From Candidatus Levybacteria bacterium RIFCSPHIGHO2_02_FULL_40_18 (GTDB taxonomy: Bacteria; Patescibacteriota; Microgenomatia; Levybacterales; GWA1-39-11): a stretch of 32,944 nucleotides of DNA. Below the pieces are notes generated by a model. It was given only the letters and a program-made list of their open reading frames with translations, was not told the origin of the DNA and did not search any database. The translations under genes were made by a program, and so were the position numbers. How positions within the stretch are numbered: position 1 is the stretch's first letter; each line of letters starts with the position of its first letter. This document shows positions 7,247-13,041 of this stretch, piece by piece. The DNA is taken from the NCBI GenBank assembly GCA_001782235.1, contig MFOC01000004.1, forward strand, positions 1-32,944, read 5' to 3'.

Positions 7247-7280
7247 TGTCGCGTCAAACGCGACTATAACCGCGTATGAC
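7247..7280 (-). repeat. Twin hairpins at the rnhB 3' end
   Basis: Two adjacent short palindromes overlap the rnhB stop: GTCGCGT-CAA-ACGCGAC (about 7247-7263) and CCGCGT-ATG-ACGCGG (about 7269-7283). Together they could act as a 3' mRNA barrier. No uridine run follows, so this is not a standard intrinsic terminator. Confidence 0.55.
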
Positions 7281-7940
7281 GCGGTGGAGGCGTGTTGGGC
7301 CGTGGATTTTAAGGGCGTTGATGTGTTCGCTCGTTCCATAGCCTTTGTTGCGGCCCCAACCATACAGTGGAAATTTAGCAGATAGTTTTCTCATCTGATT
7401 GTCTCTTGCGACCTTGGCAATAATTGATGCGGCTGCTATCGAAAGGGAGATCTGATCTCCATGAACTATTCCTTTTTGGTTTTTAAGACCTATACCATTA
7501 AGACGCTTTACATAAAATTTGTCAATCAAGACGAAAAACTTGACATGAGATCCTTCGCTATAGCTCAGGATGCCCTTCGGACATTTTTCACGGAGATTTT
7601 TCACGACATCCCGCATGGCCACAAAGGTTGCCTTTGTGATACCAATTCGATTGATTTTAGTGACACTTACTTTACTGACATGATAAGCTAAACATTCATC
7701 TTGTATAATTTTTGAAAGCAAACGGCGCTGCATCGGTTTCAACTTCTTGGAGTCGTCAATACCTAGAGATTCTAGATATTGGATATTAGATCCTGGATGA
7801 AAGATAACGCCGCCGACAACCAGAGGTCCAGCAAACGCACCGCGTCCAACTTCATCTATTCCAATTACAACATAACTCTTTTTCCAGAGTTCGATTTCAT
7901 ATTTGAGGTCCGGCAAACTACGAGGCATTCTGCTAATCAT
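7254..7940 (-). CDS. rnhB: Ribonuclease HII
   Basis: 228 residues. RNase HII removes ribonucleotides from DNA and RNA primers. The first active-site segment is VVIGIDEVGRGAFAGPLV (Asp29, Glu30), followed by DDSKKL; Asp140 in VLIDKFYV and Asp180 in SIIAKVARD complete the acidic site. Two oddities trace to repeats. Residues about 123-132 (GILSYSEGSH) are encoded by 7548-7572, which matches an arm of the 77-bp hairpin at 19597-19673 with one indel. The last residues and stop lie in two adjacent CGCGT/ACGCG hairpins. Neither touches the catalytic residues, so the enzyme should be active. The start is ATG at 7940, divergent from the transglycosylase gene. Confidence 0.93.
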   Translation of the reverse strand: MISRMPRSLPDLKYEIELWKKSYVVIGIDEVGRGAFAGPLVVGGVIFHPGSNIQYLESLGIDDSKKLKPMQRRLLSKIIQDECLAYHVSKVSVTKINRIGITKATFVAMRDVVKNLREKCPKGILSYSEGSHVKFFVLIDKFYVKRLNGIGLKNQKGIVHGDQISLSIAAASIIAKVARDNQMRKLSAKFPLYGWGRNKGYGTSEHINALKIHGPTRLHRVIRGYSRV

Positions 7941-7957
7941 AAATCATTTTGACCGAT

Positions 7958-7987
7958 TTGAAAAGCATAATAATTTATTGTTACACT
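7958..7987 (+). promoter_or_regulatory. Promoter of the transglycosylase gene, leaderless type
   Basis: TTGAAA (7958-7963), 18-nt spacer, TACACT (7982-7987), then 8 nt to the ATG at 7996. It lies in the 55-bp divergent space shared with rnhB. Confidence 0.55.
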
Positions 7988-7995
7988 AAGTTAAT

Positions 7996-9069
7996 ATGTT
8001 TGATGGACAAACTTTTGAGGCAGGGCAAAGTTCGCTTCCCGAAAGAGGAACAACAACTCCTATTAAACGAAATTTGTCTCCGTCTCACATGATACAAAAA
8101 CCTCCACCAAGCATGGCAGAAGTCGCGGCCCGAATGACACTTGCAATGACTACCCCTATGGCGGTGTTTGCCGGAGGGAAACTCGCTTATAATGTGAGTA
8201 GCAACATAGACCTTCCTGACGTTATACCCGCTGTTCATCGACATATGGATTCCATGCCATCTGAGAGCCTTCCTCTTGTCGATGAGAGGGATAAAGCAGA
8301 GCTCTCGGTTTACGCTAAGTACGGCCGCGAGAGAATGATGGAATGGCTGAACTTAACTAAACTTTCGAATGCGGATCGCGCAAGAGTTGAGCAGAAGATA
8401 GGCGAAATGAAAAAAGTGATTGAGGAGAACCCAAGTTTTGAAGGAATGAAGAATGTTTTAAGTAATCATGCCCAAAGCTTAATCGAGCTCTCGCAAAAAT
8501 TCGGGATTAATCCTGAAATTGTTCTTTCAGTTTGTCTAATTGAAAACGGAGGGGCAGAGAAAATGGTTTCTCCTGCGGGAGCCATGTGGGAAATGCAGGT
8601 CATGCCCGATCTTCTCTCAACAAAACTTGATCAAAGGGGGATGACTAGAGAGGAATTCGACGCACTTTCAGACCGGGAGAAAGGAGATCTTTTAAGAGAA
8701 ATTGGAGTTGAAAACCTCTCTGACATGTATAAATTGTTTGGCGATTGGGGTTTGGCGGTTTGGGCCTATCATGGAGGACAGGGTAATGTTTATCGAGCGC
8801 TAAAGATTTACTTCGAGGCAGAATTTGATGCCGATAGTTTGCCTTCCGGCGGATTTTTGGAGCTTAAAAATTATTATCGGAAGAAGATCGAAGCGGCGCG
8901 TGAAAGCGATAAGGGGTTTAACTTTTTCATTTTACTTAACGATGAGAGGGTAAAAAATGAAATCTCAGATCTTGAAGACGAAACCGAGCTTTATACTTTA
9001 AAGGTAGCTGCGGCAAACCAAATAATTAACGAACAAATGCCGGACCTCGCTAGGCAAGTTTTAAGATGA
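7996..9069 (+). CDS. Lytic transglycosylase-like protein (SLT domain)
   Basis: 357 residues. A lysozyme-like SLT domain spans about 165-275: FGINPEIVLSVCLIENGG with the catalytic Glu near 183, then SPAGAMWEMQVMP (usual form S-x-G-A-x-G-x-M-Q-x-x-P) and GDWGLAVWAYHGGQGNV (usual form ALAAYNAGPG-x-V). Such enzymes cleave peptidoglycan glycan strands to form 1,6-anhydro-muropeptides. Gly before the Met-Gln is Trp-Glu here. Residues about 33-65 are weakly hydrophobic and may be an inefficient signal anchor; the first 30 residues are unstructured. The last 9 bp overlap the convergent regulator gene. The start is supported by a -10 box 8 nt upstream. Confidence 0.82.
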   Translation: MFDGQTFEAGQSSLPERGTTTPIKRNLSPSHMIQKPPPSMAEVAARMTLAMTTPMAVFAGGKLAYNVSSNIDLPDVIPAVHRHMDSMPSESLPLVDERDKAELSVYAKYGRERMMEWLNLTKLSNADRARVEQKIGEMKKVIEENPSFEGMKNVLSNHAQSLIELSQKFGINPEIVLSVCLIENGGAEKMVSPAGAMWEMQVMPDLLSTKLDQRGMTREEFDALSDREKGDLLREIGVENLSDMYKLFGDWGLAVWAYHGGQGNVYRALKIYFEAEFDADSLPSGGFLELKNYYRKKIEAARESDKGFNFFILLNDERVKNEISDLEDETELYTLKVAAANQIINEQMPDLARQVLR

Positions 9070-9387
9070 TTTGTTGTTTTTTGGTTCAATAAGGCCATTC
9101 CGAATGCCAAGCTCCACGGCTACTCTTATTGTCTCTTCGATAGAAAGTTGACTTTCAGAGACACCAAACCTCTCAAGCATTTTTTCTTTTATGCGTCGCC
9201 TTGATAAAGTTAAAGATTTTGCCGATACCCCAAACGAAATAGCTATTTGCCGGCCGGTCAAACCGTCATGAGTCGCCTGTAAAATTTTTAATTCGAGAGG
9301 GGAGAAGGGATTAAGTTTGGAATATTTTCTCTGATCAGGTGAGTATCTAAAATCCGGCTGACGAGCGCGAGCTTCAGGCGATTTCAT
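9061..9387 (-). CDS. LuxR-type helix-turn-helix DNA-binding protein
   Basis: 108 residues consisting almost only of a LuxR/GerE-type domain: FSPLELKILQATHDGLTGRQ then IAISFGVSAKSLTLSRRRIK, matching the form L-T-x-R-E-x-E-V-L, G-x-x-x-x-x-I-A, S-x-x-T-V-x-x-H-x-x-x-I-x-x-K. No receiver or ligand-binding domain is attached. ATG at 9387 was chosen because a perfect extended -10 (TGC-TATAAT, at 9397-9402) ends 9 nt upstream; an in-frame extension beyond it would lie in the promoter. It converges on and overlaps the transglycosylase gene by 9 bp. Targets are unknown. Confidence 0.8.
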   Translation of the reverse strand: MKSPEARARQPDFRYSPDQRKYSKLNPFSPLELKILQATHDGLTGRQIAISFGVSAKSLTLSRRRIKEKMLERFGVSESQLSIEETIRVAVELGIRNGLIEPKNNKSS

Positions 9388-9429
9388 ATTTTGGAAATTA
9401 TAGCAAATTTTCCGAATGTATATAAGTAA

Positions 9430-9620
9430 TGATGCGGAGCCCCGCACCGTATGGTGTGGGGCGGAGGGGAAAGTTTTAGACCAAGCTAAGCTTGGAATGG
9501 TCGATAAACGACCCTTTCCGCCTCCGCGAATTCTCGCTTCGGCGAGACAAAGTCCGCCTCCGCGATTGTCACCCTCCGGGCGCTATAGCCCTCTGAGCCA
9601 GAGGCCCTTCCGGGAAATTG
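9430..9620. repeat. Cluster of hairpins (palindrome nest)
   Basis: At least five inverted repeats in 190 bp: GCCCCGCACC/GGTGTGGGGC (9439-9462, loop GTAT); an outer stem GCGGAGG plus GGAAAG (9461-9473) pairing with 9514-9527, enclosing CCAAGC-TAA-GCTTGG (9481-9495) and GGTCG-ATAAA-CGACC (9499-9513); TCTCGC-TTCG-GCGAGA (9532-9547); and CCTCTG-AGC-CAGAGG (9590-9604). TCCGCCTCCGCGA occurs twice as a direct repeat. No reading frame here looks real. It sits just downstream of the small-protein island. Confidence 0.7.
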
Positions 9621-9635
9621 ATTCGCATTCCGAAC

Positions 9636-9824
9636 CTATTTGCCTTGCAGTTCGGCAGCTCGTTCGTTGATCTTCTGGCAGATAGCGAGGGCCTCGGACT
9701 GGTCACTACTTGAGATCTGGGCGTTGGGCGGAAATCCCATTTCCCTTGCCGCACGGTGGTCTGGTTCTCCTTGTAGGATAACCGGGTATTCACCAGCGGG
9801 CGTGTGTCCGATTACACGTGCCAC
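9636..9824 (-). CDS. 62-residue miniprotein, paralogue of the next gene
   Basis: Unrecognised. It starts at GTG (9824) behind a near-perfect Shine-Dalgarno, AAGGAGG seven bases upstream, which is rare in this window. The protein has two beta-like stretches (ARVIGHTPAGEYPVILQG), a DHRAAREMG helix, and a C-terminal helix (EALAICQKINERAAELQGK). It aligns along its whole length with the protein at 9893-10072: MAR start, V-I-x-G, D-H-x-A-A-x-x-x, P, then an E-A-(x)-x-x-x-x-K-I helix. Soluble, no cysteine cluster. It is third in a minus-strand series with the membrane miniprotein at 10087. Function unknown. Confidence 0.72.
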   Translation of the reverse strand: MARVIGHTPAGEYPVILQGEPDHRAAREMGFPPNAQISSSDQSEALAICQKINERAAELQGK

Positions 9825-9892
9825 GAGATTCCTCCTTGAGCTTAACCAGTAGTTTGTAAGAGTTTTTGCTTCCGTCTTGGAATGAGAAGACC

Positions 9893-10072
9893 TCAGCTGC
9901 CTTGCTTTGGGCAGGCGCTTTTGATCTTCTCAAGAGCCGACATGGCCTCAGGAAAGGTCCTGTGCTCAAGGGGCACTTCAAGACGCTGTGCTGCCTCGTG
10001 ATCTTCCGGACTGAGACCTCTGATCACGAATGACTTGGTGTTGTCATTCCGTGTTTCGACGATTCGTGCCAC
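9893..10072 (-). CDS. 59-residue miniprotein, paralogue of the previous gene
   Basis: Unrecognised small soluble protein: ARIVETRNDN, then KSFVIRGLSPEDHEAAQRLE, then a helix PEAMSALEKIKSACPKQGS. GTG at 10072 was chosen over the in-frame ATG at 10084 because GGAGG lies at ideal distance before the GTG (it would be inside the coding region otherwise) and because the product then begins Met-Ala-Arg like its paralogue. It is 15 bp after the membrane miniprotein stop and 68 bp before the paralogue. The divergence between copies is large, so the duplication is old. Confidence 0.68.
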   Translation of the reverse strand: MARIVETRNDNTKSFVIRGLSPEDHEAAQRLEVPLEHRTFPEAMSALEKIKSACPKQGS

Positions 10073-10086
10073 TTTTGCCTCCATTG

Positions 10087-10311
10087 CTATTCTGACGGCC
10101 GAATGTGCGAACTTTGTTCGGACGGGCTGTCTCTTGAAAAGGTCACGGCTCTCCTCTCGCTAATAATAGTTGTCAAAGGTAGTAAGTTGCGGTTCGAGCG
10201 CCTTGCCGAGCTGCTAGGCGACCAGTAGAAGAACGCGAATACCACGATTCCTGCGACAAGTGCTTTCGTGCGCGTCTGCATTCTTTTCCGTGCAGTTTTG
10301 GTCGAACGCAT
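10087..10311 (-). CDS. Small membrane-anchored basic protein
   Basis: 74 residues with a basic N-terminus (RSTKTARKRMQTRTK), one hydrophobic helix (ALVAGIVVFAFFYW, about 17-30) and an Arg/Ser-rich tail; inside-positive charge predicts N-in, C-out, or a secreted peptide after cleavage near SSSA. The start is backed by AAGGAGA 6-7 nt before the ATG. It is first gene of the minus-strand small-protein series, with a candidate promoter about 155 nt upstream. The composition is unlike most neighbours. No family recognised, and the tail could be non-native, so this is less sure than its two followers. Confidence 0.55.
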   Translation of the reverse strand: MRSTKTARKRMQTRTKALVAGIVVFAFFYWSPSSSARRSNRNLLPLTTIISERRAVTFSRDSPSEQSSHIRPSE

Positions 10312-10508
10312 GAGTTTTCTCCTTTCTCTTCAGTCCGCTTATTGCGAAACTGGACTACCGAACTTGTTTTCCCGGATTTTGAAGGTGCCAAAGTGTCCAA
10401 CTGAGGGCGGATGTTTCGAACATGCTCGCGTTCGAATCCGTACCTCAAAGGATACCAATCAGAAGATTATATCAGACGATGACATGATTTTCACGGATTC
10501 ACAGCTTA
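10312..10508 (-). promoter_or_regulatory. Promoter and long 5' leader of the small-protein series
   Basis: On the minus strand an extended -10 (TGA-TATAAT, at 10466-10471) is followed by about 150 nt of leader before the Shine-Dalgarno and ATG at 10311. The leader has palindromes such as ATGTT-TCG-AACAT and two TTCGAA sites. No clear -35 is seen. Upstream, ATCCGTGAAAATC resembles a repeat also present near 25860. Confidence 0.45.
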
Positions 10509-11576
10509 TTAGTATCCCTTCTTTTTGTCAACGAGGTTTGGCATGGCTTTTTTCTCAAGATACGCTTTCAAATTCGAACAAAAAATATCCATGACGCGAT
10601 CTGTGTAATGGGGTGTCCAGCCGGAATAGTGGGGAGTAATGATTACATTTTCGAATTTCCATAACGGGGAATTTTCAGGTAGCGGTTCGGTCTCAAAAAC
10701 ATCAAGACCCGCCCCGGCAATAACATTTTCTTTTAATGCCCGAATCAAGTCACGTTCAACAACGGTTTTCCCTCGGCCAATGTTTATGAAATAGGCAGAG
10801 CGCTTTCCGCCCGAGGCGGATCCTGCTCCGCGGGACATTATTCGAAATTTCTTTAGATCGAAATATCCTGCGGTCTCACTCGTCAGCGGAAGGCAGTTAA
10901 TAACAAAATCAGAAGTCTTCAATAGTTGGCCAACATCTTTATAAACTTTATGAACATTATGAACTTTATAAACTTTGTGTTTATGTTCAAGCGCCGCGAC
11001 TTTTGCGCCAAGAGCTTTTGCAACCTTGGCAACGCGAGCACCGATTCGTCCGTATCCAACAATTCCGACAGTTGAACTCGCAAGTTCAAAAGGCGCGAGC
11101 GCCTCAACATCTTTAATCCAGCGTTTTTCCTTAACTTGCGCTCGGTGAGCTTTGTGGATTTGTCTTGCAAACATAAGCATGAAGGCTAAAACGTGTTCTG
11201 AAATTGGAATAGGGTGAACGCCTGATGAATTTGTCAAAATAATTTTTGTTGGCAAAAGGATTTTAGCAAGATCGGTAACCCCGGCTGAAGAGGAGTGAAT
11301 CCATTTTAGGTTTTTGGCGGTTTTAAGATCGATTAAGTGTTGTAAGAACGGAGAGGTGATAATAATTTCAGCATCTGGAAGCAGCTTCTTGACCTCAATT
11401 GGGTCCGCGGTCAGGCTGATTTTGGCCTGCGGCACAACCTTTTTAATTTGAGCAAGATGGGTTTTAGTATACGCGGTTATTGTCCTTGTAAGCTTGCCAT
11501 ACCCAATAATCAGAATTCTCACCCCGTTAGAAACTAATCTATAATTTTTTCGCCGAGATTTTCTAACGGGGCTCAC
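10509..11576 (-). CDS. D-isomer-specific 2-hydroxyacid dehydrogenase
   Basis: 355 residues from GTG at 11576. The NAD-binding domain has TVGIVGYGRIGARVAKVAKA, then the catalytic INIGRGKTVVERDLIRAL (Arg), GLDVFETEPLPENSPLW (Glu) and ITPHYSGWT (His). Family members reduce 2-oxoacids with NAD(P)H (for example glyoxylate, hydroxypyruvate or phosphoglycerate dehydrogenases); substrate is not predictable. Three stretches come from repeats: residues 2-18 lie in a 50-bp palindrome (11522-11571), a KVYKVHNVHKVYK stretch lies in a tandem repeat (10938-10986), and SRGAGSASGGKRS lies in a GC palindrome (10800-10840). The native start may be GTG at 11522, giving VRILIIGYG. A TTGTTA-N16-TATAAT promoter ends 8 nt before the outer GTG. 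Confidence 0.88.
   Translation of the reverse strand: MSPVRKSRRKNYRLVSNGVRILIIGYGKLTRTITAYTKTHLAQIKKVVPQAKISLTADPIEVKKLLPDAEIIITSPFLQHLIDLKTAKNLKWIHSSSAGVTDLAKILLPTKIILTNSSGVHPIPISEHVLAFMLMFARQIHKAHRAQVKEKRWIKDVEALAPFELASSTVGIVGYGRIGARVAKVAKALGAKVAALEHKHKVYKVHNVHKVYKDVGQLLKTSDFVINCLPLTSETAGYFDLKKFRIMSRGAGSASGGKRSAYFINIGRGKTVVERDLIRALKENVIAGAGLDVFETEPLPENSPLWKFENVIITPHYSGWTPHYTDRVMDIFCSNLKAYLEKKAMPNLVDKKKGY
11522..11571. repeat. 50-bp palindrome with CCCCGTTAGAAA arms
   Basis: Perfect 12-bp inverted arms, CCCCGTTAGAAA and TTTCTAACGGGG, around a 26-bp AT-rich loop. It sits between the promoter of the dehydrogenase gene and its family-conserved start, so it either encodes an N-terminal extension or forms a leader hairpin. 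A diverged relative lies at about 25174-25222. Confidence 0.75.
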
Positions 11577-11584
11577 AAGAAAAG

Positions 11585-11612
11585 ATTATAACAAAAGATT
11601 TTGCCATAACAA
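11585..11612 (-). promoter_or_regulatory. Promoter of the dehydrogenase gene
   Basis: On the minus strand: TTGTTA (11607-11612), 16-nt spacer, TATAAT (11585-11590), 8 nt to the outer GTG at 11576. Confidence 0.6.
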
Positions 11613-11647
11613 AGTGCAGGTCCTCAGCAACTATGTTGGAACCTATT

Positions 11648-11938
11648 TTAGCTCCCCGTTCCTCGGAAATATAAAGTGGAGAGAAGTGTAAGAAGCGACA
11701 TAGTTCCAGCTAAACTATTACTTCCCATAATAAAACGGTCTCTAGTAAAAAATCCGTGCAAGGAAAAGCCGTATTGGATAAGGACTAGTATTATTAAAAA
11801 ACCTACCGATAATCCTGCCGTCTGATGTGTTTGCCAAAGTTGTAAGAGTTGAGGGAGTATCATTAATGGATTAACAATACTCACTCCCCAAATGATTTTT
11901 TTCCAATATATTTTTTTGGCAAATTCCTCTCTTGTCAT
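11648..11938 (-). CDS. SemiSWEET/PQ-loop membrane protein
   Basis: 96 residues with three transmembrane helices and the PQ-loop signature in PLMILPQLLQLWQTHQTAGLS, followed by VGFLIILVLIQYGFSLHGFF and a third helix. This is the size and plan of SemiSWEET sugar transporters, which dimerise to form a small sugar channel. Substrate cannot be told from sequence; related PQ-loop proteins move other solutes. TATAAT (11949-11954) ends 10 nt before the ATG. The gene is monocistronic between the dehydrogenase and the coiled-coil gene. Confidence 0.82.
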   Translation of the reverse strand: MTREEFAKKIYWKKIIWGVSIVNPLMILPQLLQLWQTHQTAGLSVGFLIILVLIQYGFSLHGFFTRDRFIMGSNSLAGTMSLLTLLSTLYFRGTGS

Positions 11939-11990
11939 ATCTGAGTTAATTATACCAAATGTTCGAATCCCGAGGAGAGTAAAGCGGTTG

Positions 11991-12314
11991 TTAATTTGGG
12001 GATTCGAGTTTTGCTATCCTTTTCTCATGATCTTTGGCAGTTTCACGCAATTCATGGATCTGGTCTGTGCCAATTTCATTATCATTTGTTAAATCATCAA
12101 CTCTTCCGACAAAACCATCGAGTTGATTAGAAATCTTTTCAATTGTTGATCCCATCTTATCAACTTTTCCTTCGAGTCTTTTCTGGCCTTCTTCTAGATT
12201 CTCAACTCTTTCTTCAACCCTCAAAATTTCAGTTCCCAAAACTTTTTCTGAACCCTTAACAGCTTTGTTTACATCAGCTATTGTTGCAGGATTATTTATA
12301 GATTTATTTGTCAT
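11991..12314 (-). CDS. Coiled-coil protein of unknown function
   Basis: 107 residues, almost entirely heptad-patterned helix from about residue 25 (EILRVEERVENLEEGQKRLE, then GKVDKMGSTIEKISNQLDGF and further heptads), highly charged, no membrane segment and no cysteine. It should form an oligomeric rod. Many small-genome bacteria carry similar short coiled-coil proteins of unknown role. A TATACT (12322-12327) ends 7 nt before the ATG, supporting this start. Confidence 0.7.
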   Translation of the reverse strand: MTNKSINNPATIADVNKAVKGSEKVLGTEILRVEERVENLEEGQKRLEGKVDKMGSTIEKISNQLDGFVGRVDDLTNDNEIGTDQIHELRETAKDHEKRIAKLESPN

Positions 12315-12371
12315 GGCAAACAGTATAGCATTAGTTAATTCGGGACTGTCAATTGTATCAAACTATATCAG

Positions 12372-12442
12372 CAGGGCCAAGAGGATTCGGACCTCTACGA
12401 ACGGTTTTGGAGACCGTTATGCTGCCATTACATCATGGCCCT
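12372..12442 (-). tRNA. tRNA-Trp (anticodon CCA)
   Basis: Cloverleaf: 7-bp acceptor AGGGCCA/TGGCCCT, D stem ATGT/GCAT with GG in the loop, anticodon stem ACGGT/ACCGT with loop CTCCAAA (CCA reads UGG), T stem AGAGG/CCTCT. The discriminator is G, as expected for tRNA-Trp. CCA is not encoded. The T loop reads TCCGAAT, so position 55 is C rather than the near-universal U. Confidence 0.93.
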
Positions 12443-12452
12443 AGGTCTTCTA

Positions 12453-12481
12453 ATTATATTCGAACCAAGCTCAACTTTCAA
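12453..12481 (-). promoter_or_regulatory. Promoter of tRNA-Trp
   Basis: On the minus strand: TTGAAA (12476-12481), exactly 17 nt, TATAAT (12453-12458), about 10 nt before the mature tRNA 5' end. Confidence 0.75.
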
Positions 12482-12523
12482 TAAAAACAGGCTTGATGAT
12501 TGATCATTCACTCATTTCCTTGG

Positions 12524-12964
12524 CTATTTTCTAGGGTAATCGTTCGGAGGTTTAATTCGCCAGTTAAGAAATATGTCGGCCGTCTCCTTTGCAAGGCCCA
12601 GTAGAATTGAGCTTATTTCCTTTGCCATCCTATCCTTTTTTACCTTAGCGATTGCAAGATTGAACCCCTGATTTTTTATCTTTTGCGTCCTTTTCAGTCT
12701 TACTAATGTTTGTTTAGTTAATTTTAATATTTTCGAAACCTCTGTCAAACCCAAACCCCGCTCTAAAAGCACTATAGCAGCAAATCGTTTTGAAACCATT
12801 ATCCGCTCATTTTTGCCCAACAAAGAAAAGAGAAAAGCACGAACCTCGTCTTTTTTCATTTTCCCAAGAACTAAGTCCAGGGTATCCAAAACCTGTATAT
12901 AAGTTTTTTTATCAAGGCGATGCTTCGAAACTCTGGCCATAAATTTAGCGGTATGATCGATCAT
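12524..12964 (-). CDS. TrpR/YerC-like helix-turn-helix protein
   Basis: 146 residues. Residues about 40-100 follow the Trp-repressor superfamily pattern: FLFSLLGKNERIMVSKRFAA, then IVLLERGLGLTEVSKILKLT and a recognition helix KQTLVRLKRTQK. In YerC/TrpR-like proteins this region carries the DNA-reading helix-turn-helix. The N- and C-terminal helices are less conserved, and whether it binds a ligand is unknown. TATTAT (12976-12981) ends 11 nt before the ATG. It lies just upstream of the tRNA-Trp gene on the same strand, a suggestive but unproven pairing. Confidence 0.72.
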   Translation of the reverse strand: MIDHTAKFMARVSKHRLDKKTYIQVLDTLDLVLGKMKKDEVRAFLFSLLGKNERIMVSKRFAAIVLLERGLGLTEVSKILKLTKQTLVRLKRTQKIKNQGFNLAIAKVKKDRMAKEISSILLGLAKETADIFLNWRIKPPNDYPRK

Positions 12965-13041
12965 ACCATCTTCTCATAATATTAATAATATAACAATGAT
13001 AAATGATTATATACGGATGCCAAGGGTTTTCTCTGGTTTTT

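Noticed and set aside
9416-9670. 84-codon plus-strand frame through the hairpin cluster
   Set aside because: It is encoded almost wholly by palindromes, has Pro/Arg-rich low complexity and no initiation signal.
10425-10445. GTTCGAATCC, resembling a tRNA T loop
   Set aside because: The flanking bases cannot form the 5-bp T stem, and there is no acceptor or anticodon arm at the right distance.
10268-10594. 108-codon plus-strand frame over the island leader
   Set aside because: It overlaps the 3' end of the dehydrogenase gene and the leader and first gene of the island, has no start signal, and the opposite strand has well-supported starts.
11955-11975. GTTCGAATCCC upstream of the SemiSWEET-like gene, a tRNA-like fragment
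   Set aside because: No T stem and no other arms; it lies just upstream of a good -10 box.
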